From positions 1 through 55,297 of the forward strand of contig JAAYHE010000070.1 in assembly GCA_012735505.1 (NCBI GenBank): DNA of 55,297 nt, written 5' to 3'. Positions 1 through 9,375 of this stretch are shown piece after piece. The notes below the pieces were generated by a model. That model ran no database searches. It was not told the origin of the DNA and saw only the letters and a program-made list of their open reading frames with translations. A program made the position numbers and the translations under genes. Every line of letters begins with the position of its first letter. The first letter of the stretch is position 1. The stretch is from Bacillota bacterium (GTDB taxonomy: Bacteria > Bacillota > UBA994 > UBA5500).

Positions 1-317
1 GTATGGTCTTGGCGGCACCTGGTTCCATCAAGCCTCATACCAAATTCAAGGCCGAAGTCTACGTCTTGCGTAAGGAAGAGGGTGGCCGTCATACCGCTTT
101 CTTCGCTGGCTATCGTCCCCAGTTCTATTTCCGCACCACCGACGTTACTGGCGTTATCACCCTGCCTGAAGGTGTAGAAATGGTAATGCCTGGCGATAAC
201 GTCAATCTAGAAGTAGAGCTCATCACTCCGATCGCCATGGAGAGGGGCGTACGCTTTGCTATTCGTGAAGGTGGCCGTACTGTAGGCGCTGGCGTTGTGC
301 CCGAGGTTATTAGCTAA
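1..317 (+). CDS. tuf: Elongation factor Tu, C-terminal part (cut by window edge)
   Basis: This is the last ~105 codons of EF-Tu, the GTPase that delivers aminoacyl-tRNA to the ribosome. The reading frame is open from base 1; the first visible ATG is an internal Met. The text covers the end of domain 2 and domain 3, with the family signatures [31 protein letters not shown] and the closing [10 protein letters not shown]. It ends with TAA and is followed at once by an intrinsic terminator. Its place before rpmG-secE-nusG is the usual Bacillota order. The GTPase domain lies outside the window. Confidence 0.97.
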   Translation, partial: MVLAAPGSIKPHTKFKAEVYVLRKEEGGRHTAFFAGYRPQFYFRTTDVTGVITLPEGVEMVMPGDNVNLEVELITPIAMERGVRFAIREGGRTVGAGVVPEVIS

Positions 318-362
318 CCGGCATTCTGCGCTAGTGCGTTTGTATGGCTATTGCTAAAACTG

Positions 363-394
363 CTAGGCGCGGCTGAGTGCCGCGCTTAGTTTTT
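363..394 (+). terminator. Intrinsic terminator after tuf
   Basis: An 11-bp stem (363-373 with 379-389, one G-T wobble) with loop TGAGT is followed by TTTTT. It ends the tuf transcript before the rpmG-secE-nusG unit. Confidence 0.85.
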
Positions 395-464
395 GAATAG
401 GGGTAGCTAGGCCAAACGCCATGACGTGCAGTTGAGTACCGTTTCGTAAAGGGGCTATGCCCCA

Positions 465-491
465 TTGACATAACATATCTGCTGTGATAAC
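465..491 (+). promoter_or_regulatory. Candidate sigma-A promoter for rpmG-secE-nusG
   Basis: A perfect TTGACA at 465-470 is followed after 15 bp by GATAAC (486-491), preceded by an extended -10 TG. TAACTT at 488-493 gives 17 bp spacing but matches less well. The position between the tuf terminator and rpmG is where a new promoter is expected; the exact -10 is uncertain. Confidence 0.5.
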
Positions 492-545
492 TTAGTTTAG
501 TAATCTGAGTTTAGCATTCGATCAGGAAGTGAGGTGTCAACGCAT

Positions 546-695
546 ATGCGCGTAGGCATTACTTTAGCTTGCACCGAGTGCAGGCAGCGTAACTATCGCA
601 CCAGTAAGAACAGAAAAAACACTGCTGAACGCCTCGAGCTGAAGAAATATTGCAAATTCTGCAGGACCCAGACAACTCACCGGGAAACCCGTTAG
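546..695 (+). CDS. rpmG: 50S ribosomal protein L33, zinc-binding form
   Basis: This encodes a 49-residue L33, a small large-subunit protein near the E site. The start [12 protein letters not shown] follows the ribosome site GAGGTG at 531-536. Two CxxC pairs (CTEC at residues 9-12 and CKFC around 36-39) form the zinc ribbon of the C+ class of L33. The rest is rich in Arg, Lys and Thr, with RNYRTSKNR typical of the family. It is first in the rpmG-secE-nusG unit. Length is normal and the identity is secure. Confidence 0.96.
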   Translation: MRVGITLACTECRQRNYRTSKNRKNTAERLELKKYCKFCRTQTTHRETR

Positions 696-721
696 TCTTT
701 GCTAAATAGGGGTGAATAGTT

Positions 722-937
722 ATGAGCCTAATGGCTAGACTTGCAGGTAGTGGGCGCCGATTAGTCAAATTCCTGCGGGAAGTGCGCATGGAGCTAAAGC
801 GCGTCGTATGGCCTAGTCGTCGACAAACTGTAGTTTATACGGCTGTCGTACTGGGAGCGGTAGCTTTTATTACCGTTCTACTTTACGTTGTGGACACATC
901 GATCAGCGTTATATTTCGATGGCTGTTGGGCGTCTAA
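722..937 (+). CDS. secE: Preprotein translocase subunit SecE
   Basis: This is a 71-residue SecE, the small clamp subunit of the SecYEG protein-export channel. It has the short single-span form usual in Gram-positive bacteria: an amphipathic N-terminal helix, the conserved motif ELKRVVWPSRRQT (residues ~25-37), and one membrane helix (residues ~40-62). AGGGGTG at 707-713 precedes the ATG. It lies between rpmG and nusG, the near-universal order. The length and WPSR motif make the call firm. Confidence 0.96.
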   Translation: MSLMARLAGSGRRLVKFLREVRMELKRVVWPSRRQTVVYTAVVLGAVAFITVLLYVVDTSISVIFRWLLGV

Positions 938-962
938 TCGTGCAAGTAGGGACCTCGTTCGA

Positions 963-991
963 AGGAGGGCAGGGGCCATAAGCCCCGCATG
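963..991 (+). promoter_or_regulatory. Hairpin between the nusG ribosome site and start codon
   Basis: The strong ribosome site AAGGAGG (963-969) is about 20 bases from ATG 989, too far for normal initiation. The gap contains GGGGC-CATAA-GCCCC (972-986), a perfect 5-bp GC stem. If folded, the hairpin brings the ribosome site to roughly normal spacing; if it binds a factor, it could gate nusG translation. The sequence is seen directly; the role is inference. Confidence 0.5.
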
Positions 992-1522
992 ATTATGGAG
1001 AAAAAATGGTATGTCGTTCACACTTATTCTGGTTATGAAAATAAGGTGAAGACCAACCTAGAAAAACGCGTCCAATCTATGGAGATGGAGGACAAGATCT
1101 TCCGGGTTATAGTACCAATGGAGGACGAGGTAGAAACAGCGCGCGACGGCAAAAAGAAAGTAGTTAAGAAGAAAGTTTTCCCTGGGTATGTCCTGGTAGA
1201 AATGATCGTCACCGATGATTCTTGGTATGTGGTGCGTAATACTCCAGGCGTGACCGGATTTGTTGGTGCCGGCACGAAGCCAATCCCCTTGGAGGACCAC
1301 GAAATTCGCCGTATTCTAATGCAATTAGGCGGAGATGAAGTCAAAGTACGTATTGATTTTGAAGTTGGTGAATCGGTGCGTATTGTTAGTGGACCCTTCG
1401 AGAACTTTGTGGGAGTCATTGAGGAGATTAACCACGACAGACAGAAGGTCAAGGTGCGTGTTTCGCTTTTTGGACGTGAAACCCCAGTGGAATTAGACTA
1501 CACCCAAGTCAGTAAGATCTAA
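989..1522 (+). CDS. nusG: Transcription termination/antitermination factor NusG
   Basis: This is a 177-residue NusG, which binds RNA polymerase and couples transcription with Rho, ribosomes or pausing. The N-terminal NGN domain (residues ~5-110) starts with [15 protein letters not shown] and contains the hallmark [10 protein letters not shown] and [11 protein letters not shown]. The C-terminal KOW domain (~125-177) contains [21 protein letters not shown] 995 (MEKKWYVV) is an equally possible start, since ATG 989 adds only Met-Ile. The initiation region contains an unusual hairpin (see 963-991). rplK follows 33 bp downstream. Confidence 0.96.
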   Translation: MIMEKKWYVVHTYSGYENKVKTNLEKRVQSMEMEDKIFRVIVPMEDEVETARDGKKKVVKKKVFPGYVLVEMIVTDDSWYVVRNTPGVTGFVGAGTKPIPLEDHEIRRILMQLGGDEVKVRIDFEVGESVRIVSGPFENFVGVIEEINHDRQKVKVRVSLFGRETPVELDYTQVSKI

Positions 1523-1555
1523 TATTTGTGTAAGGGATAAGGGAGGTGGACGTTC

Positions 1556-1981
1556 ATGGCTAAGAAAGTAACTAGAGTTGTCAAATTACAGCTGCCAGCT
1601 GGCAAAGCAACACCCGCTCCACCGGTTGGACCTGCCCTGGCTCAGACTGGTATCAACATGATGGGGTTCTTGAAAGAGTTTAACGAACGTACAGCCAAAC
1701 AGGTAGGGCTTATTATCCCGGTAGAAATTTCTGTCTACCAGGATCGTTCTTTTACCTTTGTTTTGAAAACCCCGCCGGCTGCGGTTTTGCTTAAGAAAGC
1801 AGTGGGTATCGAGTCTGGCTCTGGTGAACCAAACCGGAACAAGGTAGCGCAGGTTACTCGCGCTCAGGTGCGAGAAATTGCCGAGACTAAAATGCCTGAT
1901 CTTAACGCAGCTACTATCGAGGCAGCGATGCGTATGGTTGAGGGAACAGCTCGCAGCATGGGAATTACCGTGGTTAACTAA
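1556..1981 (+). CDS. rplK: 50S ribosomal protein L11
   Basis: This is a 141-residue L11, part of the GTPase-associated centre and needed for the stringent response through RelA. Visible signatures are [21 protein letters not shown] (first 30 residues), the loop [12 protein letters not shown], and the C-terminal rRNA-binding domain with KMPDLNA and [17 protein letters not shown] precedes ATG 1556. It lies directly before rplA, as in nearly all bacteria. Confidence 0.97.
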   Translation: MAKKVTRVVKLQLPAGKATPAPPVGPALAQTGINMMGFLKEFNERTAKQVGLIIPVEISVYQDRSFTFVLKTPPAAVLLKKAVGIESGSGEPNRNKVAQVTRAQVREIAETKMPDLNAATIEAAMRMVEGTARSMGITVVN

Positions 1982-2064
1982 ATTCCCGTATGCGTTTTAA
2001 TATAGAGGAAATCTCGCCAGAGATGTGGGAGGGTTTTTCCGCTAATACCACAGGAGGTGCAAAC

Positions 2065-2769
2065 ATGCCTAAACGCGGCAAAAAGTATCAAGAGGCTTTG
2101 AAACAGTTTGATCGCCAAGAGTTTTATGATGTCCCCGAAGCTATCGAACTAGTTAAGCAGATTGCTAACGCTAAGTTCGACGAGACAGTTGAAGCCGCTG
2201 TCAGATTGGGTGTTAACCCGAAACATGCTGACCAGCAGGTACGTGGGGCAGTCGTTTTACCCCACGGTACGGGAAAGAACGTGCGTGTCTTAGTGTTTGC
2301 TAAGGGAGAAAAGGCTGCAGAAGCCGAAGCAGCCGGTGCCGATATCGTGGGTGCTGAAGAACTTATCGAGAAAATCCAGGGCGGTTGGCTCGATTTTGAC
2401 GTAGCTATTGCTAGCCCTGATATGATGAGTCTAGTAGGTCGCCTAGGCCGTATTTTGGGGCCACGAGGTTTAATGCCCAACCCGCGCACAGGCACGGTGA
2501 CCATGGATGTAGGTAAAGCTGTGCAAGAAAGTAAGGCTGGTAAGATCGAGTACCGGGTAGACCGAGCTGGTAACATACATGCTCCTATCGGTAAGGTTTC
2601 TTTCCCGGTCGAAAAACTGGAGGAAAACTTCCGGACCTTGATGGACGCTTTGATTAAGGCTAAGCCAGCAGCTGCTAGAGGACAATATGTGCGCAGTGTG
2701 ACCTTGTCATCCACCATGGGCCCTGGCGTACGGGTCAATATTGCCCGGGCCACAGAGATTACGCAATAA
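2065..2769 (+). CDS. rplA: 50S ribosomal protein L1
   Basis: This is a 234-residue L1, the protein of the mobile L1 stalk. The frame is open further upstream to 1990, but AGGAGGTG at 2052-2059 and the family N-terminus [12 protein letters not shown] fix the start at 2065. The signatures [39 protein letters not shown] and GTVTMDV are all present. L1 commonly represses its own L11-L1 mRNA; no L1 site was identified here. A new promoter follows for rplJ-rplL. Confidence 0.96.
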   Translation: MPKRGKKYQEALKQFDRQEFYDVPEAIELVKQIANAKFDETVEAAVRLGVNPKHADQQVRGAVVLPHGTGKNVRVLVFAKGEKAAEAEAAGADIVGAEELIEKIQGGWLDFDVAIASPDMMSLVGRLGRILGPRGLMPNPRTGTVTMDVGKAVQESKAGKIEYRVDRAGNIHAPIGKVSFPVEKLEENFRTLMDALIKAKPAAARGQYVRSVTLSSTMGPGVRVNIARATEITQ

Positions 2770-2792
2770 CTTTTGTTCCAAAAAATATAGGG

Positions 2793-2821
2793 TTGACTAG
2801 CACTAGTCGCCCTGATATACT
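2793..2821 (+). promoter_or_regulatory. Sigma-A promoter of rplJ-rplL
   Basis: TTGACT (2793-2798), 17 bp, then TATACT (2816-2821). It starts the L10 leader transcript just past the rplA stop. Confidence 0.8.
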
Positions 2822-2827
2822 TTTCCT

Positions 2828-2987
2828 TGACCGTAGACAGCAGGTGCCCTTAGGGTCTAATGGTGTTTAACCGCCTGCCGAGGTGAAAGCTCTTTGGCGA
2901 ACATGAATCTTTTGTTTGCTATGGCCTTCGCTGTCTGCGAAGGCCTTTTTGGTTTTTCCCCTATTTTCGCCAGAGGAGGTGGGAAAG
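2828..2987 (+). promoter_or_regulatory. L10-type ribosomal protein leader (rplJ attenuator)
   Basis: The ~160-base leader between promoter and rplJ has the features of the Bacillota L10 leader. It contains GACCGTAGACAGCAGGTG, then CCGCCTGCCGAGGTGAAAG, so the CAGCAGG and CCTGC arms can pair, and it ends in an intrinsic terminator. In B. subtilis the L10-L12 complex binds such a leader and promotes early termination. The same autoregulation is inferred here. Confidence 0.8.
2923..2950 (+). terminator. Terminator inside the rplJ leader
   Basis: A perfect 9-bp stem GGCCTTCGC/GCGAAGGCC (2923-2931 with 2937-2945), loop TGTCT, is followed by TTTTT. It lies before the rplJ ribosome site, so it must be read through for L10 synthesis. 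This is the expected attenuator terminator. Confidence 0.85.
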
Positions 2988-3512
2988 ATGAGCATTTCTC
3001 GTAAGCAAAAGCAGTTGGTCGTGCAGGAACTAGTTGAAAACCTAGGCCAGGCGAAGGGGGCCGTTCTCGCCGATTTTAAAGGCATCAATGTGAATAAGCT
3101 TACCGAGCTACGGCGACAACTGCGCCAAGAAGGGATAGAGTTTAAGGTAGTTAAGAATACCCTCGCTAAACGGGCTGCGAGCGAGTTAGGTCTAGAGGAA
3201 CTCCATCCCTATTTAGAGGGTCCTACTGGCATTGCTTTTAGCTTAGAGGATCCTGTTGCTCCGGCTAAGGCCATCTCTGGTTTTATTAAGGCCAATAGGA
3301 TGTTGGCAATTAAAGCCGGTTTGGTAGAAGGCAAAGTCATCTCAGATGCTGGAGTTCAGTCTTTGGCTGATTTGCCATCACGAGAGGTGTTGCTTGCCCA
3401 GGTGGTCGGTGGCATAGCTGCTCCGCTATCTGGTTTTGTAAATGTGTTGCAGGGGCCGATGCGCAAGCTAGTCTATGCGCTTGAGGCTATCCGCGAACAG
3501 AAAGAAGCTTAA
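2988..3512 (+). CDS. rplJ: 50S ribosomal protein L10
   Basis: This is a 174-residue L10, the base of the L7/L12 stalk. The open frame reaches back to 2916, but AGAGGAGGTGGG before ATG 2988 and the N-terminus MSISRKQKQLVVQEL set the start; the longer frame would run through the leader terminator. Conserved parts include VLADFKGINVNKLTELRRQLR, FKVVKNTLAKRA, GPTGIAFS and the C-terminal helix that binds L12 dimers. It is followed by rplL and is probably autoregulated through the leader. Confidence 0.96.
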   Translation: MSISRKQKQLVVQELVENLGQAKGAVLADFKGINVNKLTELRRQLRQEGIEFKVVKNTLAKRAASELGLEELHPYLEGPTGIAFSLEDPVAPAKAISGFIKANRMLAIKAGLVEGKVISDAGVQSLADLPSREVLLAQVVGGIAAPLSGFVNVLQGPMRKLVYALEAIREQKEA

Positions 3513-3571
3513 GTTTCTCCCGACGGCATAATTGCCGCATGTGGGGTTATCCGCTTAAGGAGGTGAAATAG

Positions 3572-3949
3572 ATGACTAAGGAACAAATTTTAGAGGCTGT
3601 AAAGAACATGACCGTTCTAGAGCTATCCGAATTAGTTAAAGCTCTGGAGGAGGAGTTTGGCGTTAGCGCTGCCGCGCCTATGGCTATGGCTATGCCTATG
3701 GCTGGTGGTGCTGCTCCTGCCGAGGAGGCTGAAGAACAGACCGAATTCGACGTCATCCTCACAGCTGTTGGTGACAAGAAGATCAACGTTATCAAGGTAG
3801 TGCGTGAAATCACCCAGCTAGGTCTCGTCGAGGCTAAGGGCTTGGTTGATAGCGCTCCTAAGGCGGTTAAGGAGAAAGTCAGCAAGGAAGAAGCAGAAGC
3901 TATTAAGACTAAGCTCACCGAGGCTGGCGCTACCGTAGAGATCAAGTAA
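3572..3949 (+). CDS. rplL: 50S ribosomal protein L7/L12
   Basis: This is a 125-residue L7/L12, the multicopy stalk protein that recruits translation GTPases. The N-terminal dimerisation domain ([31 protein letters not shown]) is joined by an Ala/Met/Pro/Gly hinge (residues ~32-52, with repeated MAM/PMA) to the C-terminal domain with [23 protein letters not shown] and [25 protein letters not shown] precedes the ATG. A strong terminator follows. Confidence 0.97.
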   Translation: MTKEQILEAVKNMTVLELSELVKALEEEFGVSAAAPMAMAMPMAGGAAPAEEAEEQTEFDVILTAVGDKKINVIKVVREITQLGLVEAKGLVDSAPKAVKEKVSKEEAEAIKTKLTEAGATVEIK

Positions 3950-3963
3950 CTTAGATGATAAAC

Positions 3964-3997
3964 AAAAGCACCTGACCGTTAGGCCAGGTGCTTTTTT
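3964..3997. terminator. Terminator between rplL and lplA, possibly bidirectional
   Basis: AAAGCACCTG pairs with CAGGTGCTTT (3965-3974 with 3985-3994), followed by a T run to 3997. A-rich sequence on the left arm gives a T run on the other strand, so it could also end the converging gcv-lplA transcript. Confidence 0.85.
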
Positions 3998-4008
3998 CGT
4001 GTGCGCTA

Positions 4009-4998
4009 TTAGCTAATCAGTAGCTGCAGGAAATCTTCTAGCGATAAGTCGCTAAAGTAGTTGCCAAAATCCAGGCTGGCTAGCGCCCTTTGTAAAGCTT
4101 GTTGTTCGTAACGTAAACCGATTAGCAGCGCGGTTATGTCACTCATGTCGGCATTGCTAAAGAAGTCACCATAGATGGTGCAGTCCTGGATACGTCCGTT
4201 GCTGACCTGCAGGCGGACGTCTACTTCGCCAAAGTCGAAGCGTTGGCTGCGTTGGAGATTGAATTTAGGTGCTTTCCCGTAATTCCATTCCCAAGTGGCG
4301 TATTTCTCCGCTCGTAGCTGCCTGATGGCCGCCAAATCACCAGCCGTTAAATGATAGTCCTTTAGCTCTGCTCCAAACTCCTCCGTTACAGCCTCCATAA
4401 CCGCGGCTCTAAAGGCGACCTGATCTACCGGCTGCGGTAAATGATCGGCAATGTTGGTAACGCGACTGCGAACCGATTTTATGCCTTTGGAGGCGATTTT
4501 TTGTGGCTTTACTTGCAGGGCTTGCCCTAAGACGCTGAGGTCGGAGGCAAAAAGTAGTGTGCCATGATGCAGGAGGCGTCCGCCGCGCCTGTATTCCGAG
4601 TTGCCGGAGAACTTGCGTCCGTCTATGAGAATATCGTTGCGCCCAGAGGCTTCTGCTTCCACACCTAGGCGGGCCAAAGCGCGCACGATAGGGCGGGCGA
4701 AGCGGGCAAAGTCAAAGCCTGTGCCCGTATCTTTAACAATGAAGGTGAAGTTGATATTACCGAGATCGTGATACACGGCCCCGCCACCGGTGAGACGGCG
4801 GACGAGGGCGATATTGTGTTGCTTAATATATTCGCTATTGACTTCTTCCCAAGCGTTCTGATGACGGCCGATCACAATGGTCGGGCGGTTTTGCCAGAGC
4901 ATAAAGCAATCTTCGCGCTGGCTGAGCGTAGTCAGTGAATATTCTTCTGCCGCCATGTTGAAATAAGGGTCTGTTGACGAATTAATGATATTTAGCAT
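4009..4998 (-). CDS. lplA: Lipoate-protein ligase A
   Basis: This 329-residue enzyme attaches free lipoate to carrier proteins by way of lipoyl-AMP. The large N-terminal domain has the hallmark RRLTGGGAVYHD at residues 67-78, RPTIVIGRHQNAWEEVN before it, and FSGNSEYRRGGRLLHHGTLL with the catalytic-site residues. The C-terminal ~90 residues match the accessory domain. It is the last gene of the gcvT-gcvH-gcvPA-gcvPB operon, so its likely target is GcvH Lys63. No lipoate synthase (lipA/lipB) is visible, which suggests salvage, at least from this locus. Confidence 0.94.
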   Translation of the reverse strand: MLNIINSSTDPYFNMAAEEYSLTTLSQREDCFMLWQNRPTIVIGRHQNAWEEVNSEYIKQHNIALVRRLTGGGAVYHDLGNINFTFIVKDTGTGFDFARFARPIVRALARLGVEAEASGRNDILIDGRKFSGNSEYRRGGRLLHHGTLLFASDLSVLGQALQVKPQKIASKGIKSVRSRVTNIADHLPQPVDQVAFRAAVMEAVTEEFGAELKDYHLTAGDLAAIRQLRAEKYATWEWNYGKAPKFNLQRSQRFDFGEVDVRLQVSNGRIQDCTIYGDFFSNADMSDITALLIGLRYEQQALQRALASLDFGNYFSDLSLEDFLQLLIS

Positions 4999-5034
4999 GA
5001 GTCTAGTCTCCCACGGTAAAGCGAACCGGGCTGG

Positions 5035-6477
5035 TTAAGCCCGGTAGCGCAGGATCGGTTTTCTAGCAGCGCCAACTTCGTCGACGCGGTGGATAGGCAT
5101 CTGGTGAGGCGCTTCGGTTAACAAGTCGGGTTGGGTTTTCGCTTCCTGGGCAATAGCTGCCATGGCGGTTGCGAAATTGTCGAGGCGTTCCCGCGTTTCG
5201 GTTTCTGTCGGCTCGATCATCAAGGCTTCACCCACAATCAGGGGGAAATAGATGGTCGGTGGATGGTAGCCGTAATCGAGGAGTCGTTTGGCTATATCTA
5301 GAGTAGTGACGCCATGCTTGGCTTTCAGGTCGCCGGGTGTAGCTATAAATTCGTGCTTGCACAAACGATCAAAGGGGATCTCATAGTGCTCCCGCAGTAG
5401 TGTGCGCAAGTAGTTGGCGTTAAGCACAGCATTTTCGCCCACTTCGCGTAGGCCTTCGCCACCTAGTGTCAGGAGATAGGTATAGGCCCGCACCAAGACC
5501 CCGAAGTTGCCGTGGAAGGCAAGCATACGGCCGATACTGTCTGGCCGGTCGGTGTCTAAGTAGTAGCCTGATTCGTCCTTAGCTACTACTGGCACTGGCA
5601 AGAAGGGCTCTAATTCCTTCTTGACACCAACTACACCGCTACCCGGTCCTCCGCCTCCATGGGGAGTGCTAAAAGTCTTGTGGAGGTTAAGATGCACGAT
5701 GTCGAAGCCCATATCGCCGGGGCGGGCAACCCCTAGCATGCCGTTGAGGTTGGCTCCATCGTAGTAAAGCAGACCACCGTTTTCGTGCACAATCTGGGCA
5801 ATTTCTTCGATATCTGTTTCAAATAGTCCGAGGGTGTTAGGGTTGGTTAACATGATACCAGCCACTTCATCGCTCATAACTGCCCGCAGACTATCAACGT
5901 CCACTAATCCCCGTTCATTCGACTTGACTTCGACTACTTGGAAACCTGCCATGCTGGCCGTCGCCGGGTTGGTGCCGTGGGCGCTGTCGGGTACGATCAT
6001 CTTGTTACGCTGGTGTTCACCCCGCTTAGCGTGATAAGCGCGCATGAGCAGGGCGCCCGTTAGTTCGCCTTGGGCTCCGGCCGCTGGTTGCAGAGTAAAG
6101 CGGTCCATACCGGTGACTTCGCAGAGCATTTGCTCTAAGTGATACATTAACTGCAAAGCCCCTTGGCAGCTTGCTTCTGATTGTAGCGGATGTATGGCCG
6201 CAAAGCCAGGCAAACGGGCTGCCCATTCGTTGATCTTAGGGTTATATTTCATGGTGCAAGAACCCAGAGGATAAAAGCCGTTATCGACACCGTAGGCTTT
6301 TCGCGACAGATTGGTAAAGTGCCGTACTACCTCATTCTCAGGTAGGTCTGGCAGCGGCGGCTCAGCCTCGCGCATAAGTTCTGCCGGTATAATGTTCTCG
6401 TCGGGCACATCTAGGGGTGGGAGGCGAAAATTGTTGCTCCCAGTTACACTGGCTTCGAACAGGAGTTTAGGTTTCAT
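5035..6477 (-). CDS. gcvPB: Glycine dehydrogenase (decarboxylating) subunit 2
   Basis: This is the C-terminal half of the split P-protein, 480 residues. With GcvPA it decarboxylates glycine and passes aminomethyl to lipoylated GcvH. The PLP lysine is in [18 protein letters not shown] (Lys267); [23 protein letters not shown] and YDGANLNG are also conserved. The frame extends upstream to 6579 inside gcvPA, but the family N-terminus [10 protein letters not shown] and a GGGGGGAATG-type ribosome site in the end of gcvPA place the start at 6477, one base past the gcvPA stop. Translational coupling of the two halves is likely. Confidence 0.95.
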   Translation of the reverse strand: MKPKLLFEASVTGSNNFRLPPLDVPDENIIPAELMREAEPPLPDLPENEVVRHFTNLSRKAYGVDNGFYPLGSCTMKYNPKINEWAARLPGFAAIHPLQSEASCQGALQLMYHLEQMLCEVTGMDRFTLQPAAGAQGELTGALLMRAYHAKRGEHQRNKMIVPDSAHGTNPATASMAGFQVVEVKSNERGLVDVDSLRAVMSDEVAGIMLTNPNTLGLFETDIEEIAQIVHENGGLLYYDGANLNGMLGVARPGDMGFDIVHLNLHKTFSTPHGGGGPGSGVVGVKKELEPFLPVPVVAKDESGYYLDTDRPDSIGRMLAFHGNFGVLVRAYTYLLTLGGEGLREVGENAVLNANYLRTLLREHYEIPFDRLCKHEFIATPGDLKAKHGVTTLDIAKRLLDYGYHPPTIYFPLIVGEALMIEPTETETRERLDNFATAMAAIAQEAKTQPDLLTEAPHQMPIHRVDEVGAARKPILRYRA

Positions 6478-6478
6478 G

Positions 6479-7786
6479 CTACATTCCCCCCAGTACGTCG
6501 ACCAGCCGGTCGATTTCTTCCTTAGTGCGCTTTTCGGTAAAGGCCAGAAGCATAGCATCCGGTAGTTCGTAACCGCCAATGATGCCTTCCTCTAGCAACA
6601 GCTGATTGGCTCGACTCGGGTCATCTAACTTCACAGCAAATTCTTTGAAAAATGGCTGATCGTATTTAAGGGTTAAGCCGACGCCTTCCAGTTGCATGGC
6701 GGCGTAAACAGCTAGTTGATGGGAGCGCAGGGCGATTTCTCTTAGCCCGCGCGGGCCCACTAATGCTAGATAGATGGTAGCAGCTAAAGCGTTCAGGGCC
6801 TGGTTAGAGCAAATATTGGAGGTAGCCCTTTCCCGACGAATATGTTGCTCCCTAGCTTGCAGGGTCAGGACAAAGGCTCGCTCTCCCGCGGCATCGGTTG
6901 TTTGCCCAACGAGTCGGCCTGGTACACGGCGCATTAACTTGTTGGTAGTGGCAAAGAAGCCGAGATAGGGTCCGCCAAAAGCTAGGGGTGAACCGAGAGA
7001 TTGCCCTTCCCCTACAACCACATCGGCACCGAGTTCGGCCGGAGGTTTAAGCAGGCCGAGGGAGATCGGGGCTACAGCCATGATCAGCAGAGCTTTGTGA
7101 GCATGGGCTTTCTCCGCAATAGCTGCGGCCTTAGTTTCTAGGATGCCCAAGAAGTTAGGGTGCTGTAGCACCACGGCTGCCGTTTCATCATCGATGGCGG
7201 TCAATAATTCATCGGCGGCTGCGCCGTCTGTAATGGCAACCGTCTGTGGCTCGAAACCGCCAGCACGGGCATAAGTGGCTAGCACTTGGCGATAAGCCGG
7301 GTTGACAGTATCGGGCAATAGGATCTTCTGACGCCTAGTTGCCGCTGCTGCCATATTGCAGGCTTCGGCCAGGGCACTGGCACCATCGTACATGGAGGCA
7401 TTAGCCACGTCCATGCCAGTCAGTTCGCAAATCAGCGACTGGTATTCAAAAATTGCCTGCAGAATGCCCTGGCTTAACTCTGCTTGGTAAGGCGTATAGG
7501 TGGTGTAAAATTCCGAGCGCAGTAGCAATTGATCGATAACCACCGGGATATAGTGGTCGTAGGCACCTGCCCCCAGGAAAGTGGGGTAGTCGGCAGTCGA
7601 TAGATTCTTCTTGGCTAAGGTAGACAACTCACGCCTGACTTCTAGCTCTGACAAGCCTGGTCCTAAGTCCAGCTTTTGCAAGCGATACTTGGCAGGGATG
7701 TCGGCGAACAGCTCTTCCATGCTGGAGAGGCCGATGACATCCAACATCTCCTGCCTGACAGACTTGGGATTAGGTACGTAGGCCAT
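6479..7786 (-). CDS. gcvPA: Glycine dehydrogenase (decarboxylating) subunit 1
   Basis: This is the N-terminal half of the split P-protein, 435 residues, as found in most Bacillota and Archaea. The first residues [32 protein letters not shown] and [14 protein letters not shown] are family signatures. GGGGGC precedes the ATG. It lies between gcvH and gcvPB with almost no gap, so the P-protein subunits are made together. Confidence 0.95.
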   Translation of the reverse strand: MAYVPNPKSVRQEMLDVIGLSSMEELFADIPAKYRLQKLDLGPGLSELEVRRELSTLAKKNLSTADYPTFLGAGAYDHYIPVVIDQLLLRSEFYTTYTPYQAELSQGILQAIFEYQSLICELTGMDVANASMYDGASALAEACNMAAAATRRQKILLPDTVNPAYRQVLATYARAGGFEPQTVAITDGAAADELLTAIDDETAAVVLQHPNFLGILETKAAAIAEKAHAHKALLIMAVAPISLGLLKPPAELGADVVVGEGQSLGSPLAFGGPYLGFFATTNKLMRRVPGRLVGQTTDAAGERAFVLTLQAREQHIRRERATSNICSNQALNALAATIYLALVGPRGLREIALRSHQLAVYAAMQLEGVGLTLKYDQPFFKEFAVKLDDPSRANQLLLEEGIIGGYELPDAMLLAFTEKRTKEEIDRLVDVLGGM

Positions 7787-7805
7787 GTTCTAGCCCCCTT
7801 TGCCT

Positions 7806-8186
7806 TTATTGGTTCTCGACGAAGTTTTTGTATTGCTCAGCCGATAGGAGAGAGTCGATTTCGCCGAGCTCACTCATTTCTACTACAGCAATCCAGGCTC
7901 CATAGGGGTCGTCGTTGATGAGCTCGGGGGAATCTTCTAAGTCGGTGTTGACTTCGATAACCCGGCCGCTAACAGGGCTATGGATGTCGGCGATAGCTTT
8001 TACCGATTCGACAACCCCTAGCTGTTCGTTAGCCATCAATTCTACGTCAAGCTCGGGCAGTTCAATGAAAACGATGTCACCTAGCTCGCTTTGGGCGAAA
8101 TCGGTGATGCCAATGTAAGCTCTGTCTCCGTCCACCCTGACCCACTCGTGACTTTCGGTGTAACGTAAATCTTCGCGAATTTCCAT
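7806..8186 (-). CDS. gcvH: Glycine cleavage system H protein
   Basis: This is the 126-residue lipoyl carrier that shuttles the aminomethyl group between P and T proteins. The N-terminus REDLRYTESHEWVRVDGDRAYIGITDFAQ is typical. The lipoylated lysine is Lys63 in the motif VVESVKAIADIHSPVSG. Length is standard. It is second in the operon, after gcvT. The neighbouring lplA probably supplies its lipoate. Confidence 0.97.
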   Translation of the reverse strand: MEIREDLRYTESHEWVRVDGDRAYIGITDFAQSELGDIVFIELPELDVELMANEQLGVVESVKAIADIHSPVSGRVIEVNTDLEDSPELINDDPYGAWIAVVEMSELGEIDSLLSAEQYKNFVENQ

Positions 8187-8271
8187 GCGTTAAATTCTCC
8201 CTTCCTGTGTTTTTTCTAAAGGCCTATGCTAAGCGCACACGGTGCGCCTTAGTATCTGGTGTTGTCACAAA

Positions 8272-9375
8272 CTACTTCTTGGCTCGGCGGCGCCGTCGGT
8301 AAAACAGCCCTTGCCCGATACGCGCAGGTATAGTGCGCTTCCTGACCAATATATCGATTGTCTCGCCGGCTTGTGCGTAGGCCGTTTCGATGAGGGCGAG
8401 ACCGATATTCTTCTCGAGAGTGGGGGCATAAGAGCCGGACGTCACATGACCGATAGTGCGCCCGTCCTTTTGCACCGGATAACCGCTACGAGCTACGCCT
8501 CGGCCTTGCATCTCAAATTCGACCAGGCGACGCGGAGGACCGCTGGCTGCTTGTTGCTTGAGGGCGTCTTGCCCAATGAATTTTTCCTTGTCGAGGTTTA
8601 CAAACATATGTAGCCCAGCCTCTAGTGGCGTAATGTCGGGCCCGATTTCTTGCCCATAAAGGGGCAGCTTGGCTTCAAAGCGAAGGGTATCGCGGGCTCC
8701 GAGGCCGATAGGTGCTATGTCTTCTCCACCTGCACGCAGCAATTCTTGCCAAACATGGCTCGCGTCTTGCGGCGCTAGGTAAATTTCAAAGCCTTGTTCT
8801 CCCGTATAGCCAGTGCGGGAGATGAGGGCTGGCCGACCAGCTACTGTGCTTTCCGGCAAGAAACGAAAGGGCTTCAGGCGGCTGAGGTCGTCGGGGCAAA
8901 GAGTTTGCAAAATTGCTTCTGCCTTGGGGCCCTGTAAGGCGAGTATGGCATAGTCGTCGGACGCATCGTCGACCTGGCTTTCGGGCAGTTGATGCTGCCT
9001 GATCCAGTTTAGATCCTTATCTTTGTTAGCGGCGTTAACTACTAGCAGCCACTTATCAGAAGAAAATTTGTAGGCAATAAAATCGTCGATAACACCACCG
9101 TCTTCAGTGCACATTAAAGTATAGACAACCTGTTGCTCGTGGGCGGTACTAACATCAGAAGTAACTAGCAGCTGTAGCAACTCTTCTGCCTGCGGACCGC
9201 TGATCATGATGGCCCCCATATGCGAAACATCAAAAAGGCCAGCTGCTGCACGCACCTGTTTGTGTTCGGCGATGATGCCTTGGTATTCGATGGGCATCTC
9301 CCACCCGGCAAAATCAACCATTTTAGCCTGGTGAGCTAGGTGCTGCTCATACAGAGGAGTTCTTTTGAGGGTCAA
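8272..9375 (-). CDS. gcvT: Aminomethyltransferase (glycine cleavage T protein)
   Basis: This 367-residue protein transfers the one-carbon unit from aminomethyl-GcvH to THF, giving 5,10-methylene-THF and ammonia. Visible signatures are TPLYEQHLAHQAKMVDFAGWEMP at the N-terminus, FDVSHMG, SRTGYTGEQGFEIY and the C-terminal KFIGQDAL and GHVTSGSYAPTL. The start is TTG at 9373-9375, with AGGGAG about nine bases upstream; there is no in-frame ATG nearby. It is the first gene of the operon, behind the glycine riboswitch. The C-terminus ends in a run of Arg/Lys (RRRRRAKK), longer and more basic than I expect. Confidence 0.95.
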   Translation of the reverse strand: MTLKRTPLYEQHLAHQAKMVDFAGWEMPIEYQGIIAEHKQVRAAAGLFDVSHMGAIMISGPQAEELLQLLVTSDVSTAHEQQVVYTLMCTEDGGVIDDFIAYKFSSDKWLLVVNAANKDKDLNWIRQHQLPESQVDDASDDYAILALQGPKAEAILQTLCPDDLSRLKPFRFLPESTVAGRPALISRTGYTGEQGFEIYLAPQDASHVWQELLRAGGEDIAPIGLGARDTLRFEAKLPLYGQEIGPDITPLEAGLHMFVNLDKEKFIGQDALKQQAASGPPRRLVEFEMQGRGVARSGYPVQKDGRTIGHVTSGSYAPTLEKNIGLALIETAYAQAGETIDILVRKRTIPARIGQGLFYRRRRRAKK

